From: Halorientalis sp. IM1011
GTDB taxonomy: Archaea; Halobacteriota; Halobacteria; Halobacteriales; Haloarculaceae
NCBI RefSeq assembly: GCF_001989615.1
Contig: NZ_CP019067.1
Coordinates: forward strand, 1,364,001 to 1,428,000
DNA length: 64,000 bases
Direction: 5' to 3'
Positions within the stretch are counted from its first letter, which is position 1; the number at the start of each line of letters is the position of its first letter. Below the pieces are notes generated by a model that saw nothing but the letters and a program-made list of their open reading frames with translations, did no database searches and was not told the DNA's origin. The translations under genes were made by a program, and so were the position numbers. Shown piece after piece: positions 18,752 through 26,747 of the stretch.

Positions 18752-19183
18752 CTATTCGACGGTTACGGCCACCGTCCGGTTTCGCTGCTCGCCGTCGATT
18801 CTGGCGTGGATCGTGATATCGTAGGTACCCCGATCAGCGTCCGCGTTCGCGACGACCGGGAGTGTCGTCGTGACGGTCGTGCCGTTCCACGACCAGGACG
18901 GGGGGTACGTCGTCCACGTGGTTTCGGGTGGCGGCGAGTGGGACGCGTTTCCGTAGTCGATGCTAACCGAGTCAGAGGCGATCGGCTCGACGCGGAGCGT
19001 GCTCGCGTTCGTCACGTCGATCGTGAGCGTCCCCGTCTCGCCCGGTGTGATCGCCGGCGCATCGATGGCCAGCTCCCGTTCCGACTCGTCGGTCAGCTCG
19101 GTCGGCGTCGAATTCCCGGCCCCACCACAACCGGCCAGCAGGACACAACCGACGACGGCGAGAAGCGCGATTCGTCGGGGCAC
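18752..19183 (-). CDS. lipoprotein of unknown function
   Basis: Not recognised beyond export. From GTG 19183 the protein is 143 aa, with PRRIALLAVVGCVLLAGC as signal peptide and lipobox, so Cys 19 would be lipidated. The mature domain is beta-rich (ITPGETGTLTIDVTNASTLR), resembling an Ig-like fold. An earlier ATG at 19249 would place 22 unrelated residues before the signal peptide, so GTG 19183 is preferred. It ends two bases after the convergent aIF2-beta stop. Confidence 0.75.
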   Translation of the reverse strand: MPRRIALLAVVGCVLLAGCGGAGNSTPTELTDESERELAIDAPAITPGETGTLTIDVTNASTLRVEPIASDSVSIDYGNASHSPPPETTWTTYPPSWSWNGTTVTTTLPVVANADADRGTYDITIHARIDGEQRNRTVAVTVE

Positions 19184-19284
19184 GAGTTCGAATCCAGATT
19201 TCAGCAGTAGCCACAAAAAGTTACTGTATTGAGAGGTAACGAACCGCATCTTACTTACTCGCGCCGTCGCTGAGGTTTACTCGA

Positions 19285-20058
19285 ATGGACGACCCGGTTT
19301 TACTCACGGGTGCTGGCGGGCGCGTCGGCGAGGCGATTCTGCAGGGCCTCGGCGAGGCCTACGACTGGCGGCTCCTCTATCACAATCCGCCGGACGAAGA
19401 GCCCGACCACGAGTATCTCGTCGGTGACGTGATCGACGAGGAGACGGTCCGGGAGGCCGTCGACGGCGTGGGGGCGATCATCCACCTCGCCGGCGACCCG
19501 CGGCCATCCGCACCCTGGAAGAGCGTCCTGTCGAACAACATCGACGGGACCCAGAAGATGTACGAGGCAGCGGTCGAGGCCGGCGTCGAACGGTTCGTCT
19601 ACGCCTCCTCGAACCACGCCGTCGGCGCGTTCGAGACCGACGAGCGCACCCCCGAGATGTACCGCCCCCACGACGACTACCGACTCGACGGGACCGAACT
19701 CCCCCGGCCCGGCAACCTCTACGGCGTCTCGAAAGCCACCGGCGAGGTCCTCGGCCGGTACTACCACGACGAACACGGGATCAAAGTCTGTAACGTCCGG
19801 ATCGGCAACCTCACCGAGGGCCACCCGCCGATCGACTACGAGCGTGGCCAGGCCATGTGGCTCTCTTACCCCGACTGCGCCCACCTCCACGAGCGCACGC
19901 TGGAAGCCGACTACGAGTTCGAGATCGTCTACGGGATTTCGGACAACGACCGCAAGTACTACTCGCTGGAGCGAGCGAAGGAAGCGCTGGGCTACGACCC
20001 ACAGGACAACAGTGCGGAGTGGGACGGCGACGAACACGTCGCCGACTACGAGCGCTAG
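19285..20058 (+). CDS. azf: NAD-dependent glucose-6-phosphate dehydrogenase Azf (extended SDR family)
   Basis: Oxidises glucose-6-phosphate with NAD in the haloarchaeal oxidative pentose phosphate pathway. It is an extended SDR protein of 257 aa with nucleotide motif GAGGRVGEA (residues 8-16), IIHLAGDPRP, SSNHAVGAFE and active-site YGVSKATGE. The blocks GNLTEGHPPIDYERGQAM and VYGISDNDRKYYS match my memory of the Haloferax volcanii enzyme. A simple NAD-dependent epimerase or uronate dehydrogenase is the fallback. Confidence 0.88.
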   Translation: MDDPVLLTGAGGRVGEAILQGLGEAYDWRLLYHNPPDEEPDHEYLVGDVIDEETVREAVDGVGAIIHLAGDPRPSAPWKSVLSNNIDGTQKMYEAAVEAGVERFVYASSNHAVGAFETDERTPEMYRPHDDYRLDGTELPRPGNLYGVSKATGEVLGRYYHDEHGIKVCNVRIGNLTEGHPPIDYERGQAMWLSYPDCAHLHERTLEADYEFEIVYGISDNDRKYYSLERAKEALGYDPQDNSAEWDGDEHVADYER

Positions 20059-20669
20059 AAGAGCCCGTCCACGTCCGTTTCTCGCCGCTGTCGCCGTTCG
20101 ACGCGTTCCGAGAGCCGCTGGTAGACGATTCCGCGATTCGTCCCGTCCCGGGCGAAGTCCATGACGAAGGTGACGAAGGGGCTGGTGCCCTCGCCCGCGT
20201 CCAGATCGGTTCGAGCGTACTCGATTCCCCGTTCGAGGACCGACTCGTCGAACGGACCGTCCTCGGCGTAGACCGTGGCGGCAGTGGCGCTCTCCTGAAA
20301 GTCCAGATCGTCGGGCAGAACCACCTCGCCCTCGTGTGTGAGTTCGAGCGGGGATCCTCGCTCGATCCGTTCGGGATCCGCACGGAGTGCGGGCAGATAC
20401 TCCCGGACGGCGGCCACGTCGACGCCGCGGTAGTCGGCCGGGAGGTCGGCGAGGTACTCGCCGGCGCTCTCGGCCAGCCCCGTCGCGCCCGCCCAGTTAC
20501 GCTCCGTGGCGTGGTGGACCGCCGCGGTGAACTGGATGAGGCCGTGGAGGAACCGCTCGTCGTCGGTCCCGGTGTCGAGCGCGAGCCAGTGATCCTCCCA
20601 GGCGTCGTGGGCCTCGTGGTAGTCCCCCGCGTTGTAGATGGCGATCCCCACACGGAGCGCCGTCTCCAT
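20055..20669 (-). CDS. DUF309 family protein
   Basis: DUF309 protein of 204 aa, all-helical; the function is unknown. The diagnostic block is YHEAHDAWEDHWLALD (residues 17-32), with HGLIQFTAAVHHATERNWAG after it. Start is ATG 20669 (METALRVGIAIYNAGDYHEA); an in-frame ATG at 20714 adds only a proline-rich stretch. The stop overlaps the azf stop by four bases, convergently. Confidence 0.88.
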   Translation of the reverse strand: METALRVGIAIYNAGDYHEAHDAWEDHWLALDTGTDDERFLHGLIQFTAAVHHATERNWAGATGLAESAGEYLADLPADYRGVDVAAVREYLPALRADPERIERGSPLELTHEGEVVLPDDLDFQESATAATVYAEDGPFDESVLERGIEYARTDLDAGEGTSPFVTFVMDFARDGTNRGIVYQRLSERVERRQRRETDVDGLF

Positions 20670-21036
20670 ACCCGGTCCTCGGGCCGTTCCGGGGAAAGGG
20701 TTTGTGACCCGCACACCACATATAAATCGCCGTGAGATATACGCGTGTTTTTATAACAATTCACGGCTGGTTGTAAAAATACACTCAGATAGAGCCCGAA
20801 ATTAATATACCGGGCTTCTACCGGTCTCCCTCGTGATCCAGTTCGGGCGGTCGGTGCCCGCGGAGATCGGCGTCGGTGTCGTCTCGGCGACCGCGGCGTG
20901 ACTATTACTTATATACCCGAGGTGTTAGGGGGACAGTTTATACCGAATCCTGCTTATAAATACGTCAGTCAGACTTAAAAACTGCCGTATATGAACGTGG
21001 AAATAACTAATCGGGGATAGTGGCTGGGGTGGAGTG
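20670..21036. other. AT-rich intergenic region with several TATA-like boxes, no gene seen
   Basis: This 367-base gap is the most AT-rich of the window. It holds ATATAAAT (20718-20727 area), TTTTTATAAC (near 20747), CTTATATACC (near 20913), GCTTATAAATAC (near 20952) and CTTAAAAAC (near 20974). An imperfect hairpin AGCCCG...CGGGCT lies at about 20792-20815. It separates the divergent DUF309 and Tat-hydrolase genes. An antisense frame across it shows no family match or codon bias and is not called. Confidence 0.6.
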
Positions 21037-21987
21037 ATGTCTGACCATTCAGACAGAGAGAGGGGGAGCAGTTCACGGATCGACAGACGGAGCGTGCTGC
21101 GGGGGATCGCCGCGGGCGGTACGGCGGCGGTCGGTGTCGGTGCGATGAGCGGAACCGCGTCGGCGGCCGAAGAGCAGTGTGCGTTCGGTCTCAACCTCGA
21201 AGAGGCACCGGACGAGTACCCGGTCGTCGAGCGGGATCCGGGATTCCTCGGGATCGGTGCCGGCGGCCTGTCCGAGACCGGGGACGTTCCGGAGGGGGAA
21301 GACGAAGTCGTCGTCTACATCCACGGCTGGCTGGAGTTGTTCACCGGCGGCGCGGCCGATCAGGGGTACACGCTCCAGCGGGCGCTCCGGGACGCCGGGT
21401 CCGACATCGCGACGCTCGCGTACAACTACCCGAGCAGTAGCCCCAACTGGTGGGGCCAGAAGGACGGCGCGGAGACGTCCGGCCGCGAGTTCGCGTCGTG
21501 GTTGCAGAGCTATCGGGAGGAGAACCCGGACACCGATGTTCGACTGATCGTCCACTCGCTGGGTGCCCGCGCCGGTGCCGGACTGCTGGACGAACTCGTC
21601 AACGAGATGGGTGGGGAGCCGGTTCGGTCGCTGGAGATCCTCGGGGGTGCGATCTCCCGCGAGGCCGTGACCGTCGACGGCGAGTTCGGCGATGCGCTGG
21701 CCAACGGGGCCGAGGAGGTCAACAACTACTGGAGCAGCGGCGACAACATCTTAGACGAGATCTTCCAGATCGGCGAGTTCGGCACGGAAGCCGTCGGTGC
21801 GAAGGGCGCGCCGGAGGACGCCGAGACGCCAGACAACTACAACGACATCGACGTGACCGGAATCGTCAGGGGCCACTGCCTCTACTACGACCCCGACCGG
21901 GGCTGTATCGACACCGTCGTCGAGAACTTCCCGGAGGGGTTCCAGGGCGGCGGCGACCCCGGTGACAAGTTCGACGACTGGTTCTGA
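21037..21987 (+). CDS. secreted alpha/beta hydrolase with Tat signal
   Basis: Predicted esterase or lipase of 316 aa. The N-terminus has a twin-arginine signal (SRIDRRSVLRGIAAGG then an AxA site TASAAEE at about residues 44-50), so the folded enzyme is exported. The core has VVVYIHGWLELFTGG (oxyanion region) and a nucleophile elbow VHSLGARAG (Ser in H-S-L-G). A likely acid/His region lies near IDVTGIVRGHCLYYDPD, where Asp and His stand. GTG at 21034 directly precedes ATG 21037. Tandem paralog of the next gene, which lacks a signal. Confidence 0.87.
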   Translation: MSDHSDRERGSSSRIDRRSVLRGIAAGGTAAVGVGAMSGTASAAEEQCAFGLNLEEAPDEYPVVERDPGFLGIGAGGLSETGDVPEGEDEVVVYIHGWLELFTGGAADQGYTLQRALRDAGSDIATLAYNYPSSSPNWWGQKDGAETSGREFASWLQSYREENPDTDVRLIVHSLGARAGAGLLDELVNEMGGEPVRSLEILGGAISREAVTVDGEFGDALANGAEEVNNYWSSGDNILDEIFQIGEFGTEAVGAKGAPEDAETPDNYNDIDVTGIVRGHCLYYDPDRGCIDTVVENFPEGFQGGGDPGDKFDDWF

Positions 21988-22088
21988 CCGGCATTCAGAC
22001 AGCCTTTTTTCTGCGGCGACAGGGCTATACGTCGAGTCGCCCACGGTATCACAACGGCGGCTTCCGGCCGCCGGCCCGGGGATCGACC

Positions 22089-22817
22089 ATGTCGTGGCTA
22101 CCGCTCGATGCGCTGTCGATGGGGACGGACGCACCGCAGGAGTTCCCGATGATACGCGACGGGGAGCTTCGCGGCTCCTTCCCGCCGGACCCGTCGGAGC
22201 TGGTGGTGTACGTCCACGGCTGGCTCGAAGGGATGACCGGCGACGCGGCCGCACAGGCCAACGCCGTGGCCGGGGCCGTCGAGGCGCTGGGGTACGACGC
22301 CACGGTGGTCGGGTTCACGTACCCGGCGAACCTGCCGCTGTGGTACCCGAGCAAGACGATCGCCGCGCGGAAAGGGCGGGAACTCGCCGCCTGGGTACAG
22401 GCCTTCAGCGCGGAATGCCCGGACGCCCCCGTTCGGCTGGTCGCGCACTCGCTCGGTGCCCGACCCGCGCTCGCCTGTCTCGACGAACTCGCGGACCGGG
22501 AGGCGACGGTGCAGTCGTGTTCCTTGCTCGGCGCTGCCGTCAACTGTGACAGCGTCACCGACGGCGGCCGGTGGGAAGACGGAGTCCGGGATGGAGCCGA
22601 GTGCGTCTACAACTACCACACAGCCGGTGACAGTACGCTAACTGTACTCTACCGGCCAGCGGAGTTCGGCACTGCAGCCCTCGGCGTCGACGGTGCGTGC
22701 GGTCCGACCCCCGGCACCTACGCCGACCACGACGTAACCGAAAAGGTCCGGAACCACTACACCTACCTCCAAGAAGACGGCGGCTGTCTCGACCGCGTGA
22801 TCGGGGATTTCGCGTGA
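22089..22817 (+). CDS. alpha/beta hydrolase, cytosolic paralog of the preceding gene
   Basis: Hydrolase of 242 aa that aligns along its length with the Tat-exported neighbour: VVYVHGWLEGMTGDAAAQAN, VAHSLGARPALACLDELADR (nucleophile Ser), and a C-terminal ADHDVTEKVRNHYTYLQEDG with catalytic-looking Asp/His. No signal peptide is present. The pair arose by duplication and has diverged in location. The tRNA-Arg repeat block starts directly after it. Confidence 0.85.
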   Translation: MSWLPLDALSMGTDAPQEFPMIRDGELRGSFPPDPSELVVYVHGWLEGMTGDAAAQANAVAGAVEALGYDATVVGFTYPANLPLWYPSKTIAARKGRELAAWVQAFSAECPDAPVRLVAHSLGARPALACLDELADREATVQSCSLLGAAVNCDSVTDGGRWEDGVRDGAECVYNYHTAGDSTLTVLYRPAEFGTAALGVDGACGPTPGTYADHDVTEKVRNHYTYLQEDGGCLDRVIGDFA

Positions 22818-23057
22818 CTGAGGGCCAGTAGAGTCCTGACGGAGTCCCCGCGAGCGCCGAGGGACCAACGGTCCCTCGAGCAGCCGGCGCTTCGCGCCGG
22901 CGACGCAGCGAGCGGGGGCCCGTCAGAGCGCGGACGCGCTCTGACGGAGATTTGAACTCACTCACTTCGCTTCGCTCGTTCGCTGCTCAAATCTCCGCGC
23001 GTCCGTTTCATCGACGCGGACGGTTCGCTACGCTCACCGTTATTGCGTCGATGAAAA
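22818..23057. repeat. palindrome cluster with a truncated tRNA-Arg 3' copy
   Basis: Five perfect or near-perfect inverted repeats stand head to tail: 22859-22877 (8-bp arms), 22883-22901 (8), 22920-22947 (13-bp arms CCGTCAGAGCGCG, GA loop), 22946-22996 (10-bp arms GGAGATTTGA) and 23006-23056 (12-bp arms TTTCATCGACGC). A 19-bp copy of the tRNA-Arg 3' end (22941-22959, identical to 23062-23080) lies across the third and fourth. No coding frame is supported in the gap 22818-23057. Confidence 0.8.
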
Positions 23058-23130
23058 CGTCCTGACGGAGATTTGAACTCCGGTCCCTGGCTCCGCAAGC
23101 CAAGAGGATAGTCCACTACCCTATCAGGAC
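23058..23130 (-). tRNA. tRNA-Arg(GCG)
   Basis: Minus-strand gene with acceptor stem GTCCTGA/TCAGGAC, anticodon stem TTGGC/GCCAG with loop TTGCGGA (anticodon GCG), and T-arm CGGAG TTCAAAT CTCCG. Discriminator G is at 23058. No intron; CCA is not encoded. Confidence 0.94.
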
Positions 23131-23278
23131 TCACTCTCTTCTTTCGGGGTGCCAGATAAAGGGGTTACGATTCGGCCGCCTCCACTTAGTTGCGGATCGC
23201 CTTCGCTCGATTGCCGGACGGAGGTCCGTTTCTTGTGGAAATCAGCATTCTTATGCGAGCGGGAGTCGGGATTGTGGT

Positions 23279-23890
23279 ATGGCCAAACAGGTCGCGGGAC
23301 GGGACGCGGTGTCGGTCTCGGAACGGGTGGCCGACGCCTCGAACATTCTGGTGTTAGCGCCGTCGTTCCCGGACGGCGCCGCCGGCGTCTGCGTGGACCT
23401 GCTGGGCGGTGACGATCCGGCGTCGACGGCAGTGCTCGGGGTGACCTACACGCAGTCGCCGGGGAAGTGGGCCGCCGACTACGAGCGGGAGACTGGTACC
23501 CCACCGGCCGACGGGACGGTGATCAGCGTCGGTAGCTGGGGGTCCGAGGTCGAGACGGAGGCGAGCCAGTGGACGCTGGAGGGCGTCGAGCACGCCGGCG
23601 ACCTGACGGCGCTGGGGGTCACGCTCAGCGACCACCTCACGGCCGACCGACCGGGCGGCCAGCGGCTCTGTTTCGACTCGCTGACCGCCCTCCTGCAGTT
23701 CGTCGAGGTGCGGCAGGCCTTCCAGTTCCTCCACGTCGTCACCGGGCGGGTGAGTTCCGCCGGTGCCGTCGGCCACTACCACCTCGATCCCGAGGCACAC
23801 GACGAGCAGACGCTGGCGACGATTCGCGGGCTGTTCGACGCCGTCGTCGAGGTCGACGCGGACGGCGAGTGGACGGTCACCACCCGGTGA
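23279..23890 (+). CDS. DUF7504-like RecA/KaiC-fold protein without Walker A
   Basis: Haloarchaeal protein of 203 aa that looks like a degenerate RecA/KaiC-type domain: NILVLAPSFPDGAAGVCVDLL sits where the P-loop strand would be but lacks GKT/S, followed by VLGVTYTQSP, a Walker-B-like RLCFDSLTALLQFVE and a final strand near GAVGHYHLDPEAHDEQT. ATP binding is therefore doubtful. Such proteins are common in haloarchaea, often near signal transduction genes. A TATA-like TTCTTATGC lies at about 23246. Confidence 0.8.
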   Translation: MAKQVAGRDAVSVSERVADASNILVLAPSFPDGAAGVCVDLLGGDDPASTAVLGVTYTQSPGKWAADYERETGTPPADGTVISVGSWGSEVETEASQWTLEGVEHAGDLTALGVTLSDHLTADRPGGQRLCFDSLTALLQFVEVRQAFQFLHVVTGRVSSAGAVGHYHLDPEAHDEQTLATIRGLFDAVVEVDADGEWTVTTR

Positions 23891-23893
23891 GAC

Positions 23894-23909
23894 AAACGGC
23901 CGTTTGAGT
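23894..23909 (+). promoter_or_regulatory. AAACGGCCGTTT palindrome upstream of a lipoprotein gene
   Basis: Perfect 12-bp palindrome AAACGGCCGTTT followed by GAGT, with a TATA-like TTTTTAG about 23 bases downstream and the lipoprotein ATG at 23950. The same motif with the same type of downstream spacing recurs at 32185 and 47467 in this window, which suggests a regulatory site. Confidence 0.5.
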
Positions 23910-23949
23910 CTCCGCAATCGCCTTTTTAGTGGGGGTCGACGGGACGGGT

Positions 23950-24636
23950 ATGCGACGACGCAGTTTCCTGACAGTGACCGCATCCGCGACCGCACTCGGT
24001 CTCGCCGGCTGCGTCCAGGAGCCCGGCGACCGCGAGAACAGCACGGACGCGAACCCCGAAACCAGCGCGCAGGACGGCCCCGGGAGCCAGCCCGAGGGGA
24101 CCGAGAACCCGAGCAACGGGACGGAGGATCCGAGCGAAACGGCGATGCCGGACTCCGATACGCCGACCGACGAGGGAACGGGAGCCGAGGAGGAGACGCC
24201 GACCGACGGGCACGGCAGCAGCGCGCAGGCCTGGGGCAGCAGCGGCCGCATGAACGGCGTCACGTTCTCCTTCACCTCACAGGGGCCTGAGACCGGCGAG
24301 AACCGAGACGTGGCCGACATCACGCGCGACGACGACGCGGGTGAGGTGATCGTCGACGGGACGATCAGCGGGAACAACAGCTGCAAGCGCGCCATGCTCG
24401 GCTCCGTCGAGTACGACGAGGGGGCGGGGACGCTGACCGTGGACGTCGAAACCACGAACATCGAGGGCTGTGAGATGGCCGCACAGGCACTCGTCGGCAT
24501 CGACTACGAGGGGACCTTCGAGGTCGACGGCGAGCTTCCCTCGGAGATACAGGTCACCCACGAGGGGCGGTCGGTTGCGAGTGCGTCCTATGCCAGCGAG
24601 ACCGCCGCGGCACCTCCGACCACGGACTCGACGTAG
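23950..24636 (+). CDS. Tat-type lipoprotein of unknown function
   Basis: Exported lipoprotein of 228 aa. The signal MRRRSFLTVTASATALGLAGC contains a twin-arginine-like RRRSF and a lipobox with Cys 21. A 70-residue low-complexity linker rich in Asp/Glu/Pro/Thr/Ser follows, typical of halophile surface proteins. The C-terminal domain (residues 95-205, GVTFSFTSQGPETGENRDVA) is beta-rich and has Cys at NNSCKRAML and EGCEMAA that could pair. No family recognised. Start is ATG 23950, 50 bases after the AAACG palindrome. Confidence 0.8.
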   Translation: MRRRSFLTVTASATALGLAGCVQEPGDRENSTDANPETSAQDGPGSQPEGTENPSNGTEDPSETAMPDSDTPTDEGTGAEEETPTDGHGSSAQAWGSSGRMNGVTFSFTSQGPETGENRDVADITRDDDAGEVIVDGTISGNNSCKRAMLGSVEYDEGAGTLTVDVETTNIEGCEMAAQALVGIDYEGTFEVDGELPSEIQVTHEGRSVASASYASETAAAPPTTDST

Positions 24637-24777
24637 CCTTAAATACGAGACCGACCCAGCCCCGGGTATGGACGGAGAGGTGAGATCGTGGATTCGGCGG
24701 AGAACGCACGACAGCAGCGGGGTGAGCGGGCGACGGCAACGCTTAAACGGAGTCCAGCCCTGCAATTGGACAGACAG

Positions 24778-26241
24778 ATGGGCGCGATAGAAGATATCTA
24801 TGCGGATCTGGAGACCGACGAGGTCTCCGAGGAGGAGTTCCGGGAGGCCGTCGAGCAGAAGATCGAGCAGATGGGTGGCCTCGCGGACGAGGAGACCGCG
24901 GCCATGCTCATCGCCCACGAACTCAAAGACGGGGAGGTCAACGGGATTGCCGACATCGAACCCGGGATGGACGAGGTGAAGTTCATCGCGAAGGTGATGG
25001 CCGTCGGCGACCTGCGGACCTTCGAGCGCGACGGCGAGGACGAGGACGGCCGCGTCATCAACGTCGAAGTCGCCGACGAGACCGGTGCCGTCACCCTCTC
25101 CTTCTGGGACGAGCAGGCCGTTTCCATCGACGAGGGCCAGCTCGAAGTCGGCGACGTCCTCCGGATCAAGGGCCGACCCAAGGACGGCTACAACGGCCTC
25201 GAAGTGAGCGTCGACAAGGCCGAACCCGACGAAGACGAGGAGATCGACGTGCAACCCGGCGGGACGACGGGCATCGACGCGCTGACGCTGGGTCAGTCGG
25301 ACGTGAACGTCCGCGGGCTGGTCCTCGATACGGAGTCGGTCCGCACCTTCGACCGCGACGACGGCTCCGAGGGCCGCGTGGCGAACCTCTCGATCGGCGA
25401 CGAGACCGGCCGAATCCGGGTGACGATGTGGGACGAGCGGGCCGATCGCGCCGAGGAGTTGTCGGCCGGGACGGCCGTCGAGGTCGTCGACGGCTACGTC
25501 CGCGAACGCGACGGCGACCTCGAACTCCACGTCGGCGAACACGGGGCCGTCGAGGCAGTCGAGGAGACCGTCGAGTTCACGCCCGAGACCGCACCCATCG
25601 GCAACATCGAGATCGGCCAGACCGTCGATATCGGTGGTGTGATCCGAAGCGCCGACCCGAAACGCACCTTCGACCGCGACGACGGCTCGGAGGGGCAGGT
25701 CCGCAACGTCCGGGTACAGGACGAGACGGACGACATCCGCGTGGCGCTGTGGGGCGACAAGGCGGACAAGGAGATCCGGCCCGGCGACGAGGTATTCTTC
25801 GCCGACGTGGAGATCGACGACGGCTGGCAGGACGACCTCGAAGCGTCGGCGAACTGGCGGTCGACGGTCGTCGTCCTCGACGACGGGGCGACGACCCAGC
25901 CGACAGGCGGCGCTGGAAGCGAGACGGGGGCGGGAGAGCAGGACGCAGCAGAGACGGGGCTGGACGCGTTCGCCGACGGCGAATCCGCCGAGAGCGACGG
26001 CGGGACGGCGGCCGCAGTCGAAACGTCGGGTGACGCGGACGGTGCCGGCAGCGATGCCGGCGAGGACGGCGAGGTGGTCGAGTTCACGGGGACGGTCGTC
26101 CAGACGGGCGAGCCGGTCGTGCTTGACGACGGCGAGGAGACGATGAGCGTCGAGACGGGCGCGACGCTTCAGCTCGGCCAGGAGGTCACCGCACGCGGGC
26201 GGTTGTCGGACGGTCGGCTGGACGCCGAGGATGTGTTCTGA
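24778..26241 (+). CDS. rpa2: replication protein A / single-stranded DNA-binding protein with multiple OB folds
   Basis: Binds and protects single-stranded DNA in replication and repair. From ATG 24778 (MGAIEDIYADLETDEVSEEE) it is 487 aa, with a helical N-terminus. Three clear OB folds follow (about residues 70-155, 175-265, 285-370), each with a RTFxRDxG then VADETGAVTLSFWDE-type strand. An acidic Ala/Gly linker leads to a short fourth OB-like segment at the C-terminus (VVEFTGTVVQTGEPVVLDDG). OB2 and OB3 share a 26-base identical stretch of DNA. TATA-like GCTTAAAC at 24739-24746 rules out the upstream start at 24688. It heads the order RPA-histone-deacetylase, which I recall for Haloferax rpa2. 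Confidence 0.92.
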   Translation: MGAIEDIYADLETDEVSEEEFREAVEQKIEQMGGLADEETAAMLIAHELKDGEVNGIADIEPGMDEVKFIAKVMAVGDLRTFERDGEDEDGRVINVEVADETGAVTLSFWDEQAVSIDEGQLEVGDVLRIKGRPKDGYNGLEVSVDKAEPDEDEEIDVQPGGTTGIDALTLGQSDVNVRGLVLDTESVRTFDRDDGSEGRVANLSIGDETGRIRVTMWDERADRAEELSAGTAVEVVDGYVRERDGDLELHVGEHGAVEAVEETVEFTPETAPIGNIEIGQTVDIGGVIRSADPKRTFDRDDGSEGQVRNVRVQDETDDIRVALWGDKADKEIRPGDEVFFADVEIDDGWQDDLEASANWRSTVVVLDDGATTQPTGGAGSETGAGEQDAAETGLDAFADGESAESDGGTAAAVETSGDADGAGSDAGEDGEVVEFTGTVVQTGEPVVLDDGEETMSVETGATLQLGQEVTARGRLSDGRLDAEDVF

Positions 26242-26306
26242 GGACGGGGCGGTTGCCAGAGAGACTCACGGAAAGCCTTAAGACTGCGACAGTCCCGGTA
26301 TGCGGT

Positions 26307-26747
26307 ATGAGCGTCGAGCTTCCGTTCGCGCCGGTCGACACGGTCATTCGACGGAACGCAGGGACGCTTCGGGTCAGCGCCGAAGCGGCCGAGGAACTGG
26401 CGCGGCGGATCCAGCGACGGGGCGCACGCCTCGCCGTCGACGCCGCCGAGCGGGCGACCGCCGACGGGCGGAAGACGTTGATGGCGTCCGATTTCGGCGT
26501 CTCGTCCGTGCCCGACAAGGACACGCTCGAACTGCCGGTCGCACCGGTCGACCGGATCGCACGGCTCGACATCGACGACTCCTATCGGGTGTCGATGGAC
26601 GCCCGGATCGCGCTCGCCGATCAACTCGAAACCTTCGCCGACGACGTGGCCGCGGCCGCGACGGAACTGGCGCGCCACGCCGACCGCCGAACCGTCAAGG
26701 CCGAGGACGTGGAAGCGTACTTCGAACTGGCCCAGTACTTCGGATGA
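26307..26747 (+). CDS. hstA: archaeal histone, doublet (two histone folds in one chain)
   Basis: Chromatin protein of 146 aa containing two tandem histone folds (residues 1-65 and 70-146). The first is LPFAPVDTVIRRNAGTLRVS...MASDFG; the second is LPVAPVDRIARLDIDDSYRV...TVKAEDVEAYF. The fused dimer is typical of haloarchaea. It has only three lysines and is acidic, so strong DNA compaction is doubtful. ATG 26307 is chosen over upstream in-frame codons. The stop overlaps the deacetylase start (ATGA at 26744-26747), so the two genes are translationally coupled. Confidence 0.93.
   Translation: MSVELPFAPVDTVIRRNAGTLRVSAEAAEELARRIQRRGARLAVDAAERATADGRKTLMASDFGVSSVPDKDTLELPVAPVDRIARLDIDDSYRVSMDARIALADQLETFADDVAAAATELARHADRRTVKAEDVEAYFELAQYFG

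Noticed and set aside
20925-21194. 89-codon minus-strand frame in the AT-rich gap
   Set aside because: Its composition follows the AT-rich promoter DNA and the antisense of the Tat signal; no motif or start signal.
22859-23056. CRISPR array
   Set aside because: The repeats are differing palindromes, not identical direct repeats with unique spacers.
24778-26747. Replication origin beside RPA and histone
   Set aside because: No Orc1/Cdc6 gene and no repeated origin boxes were found.
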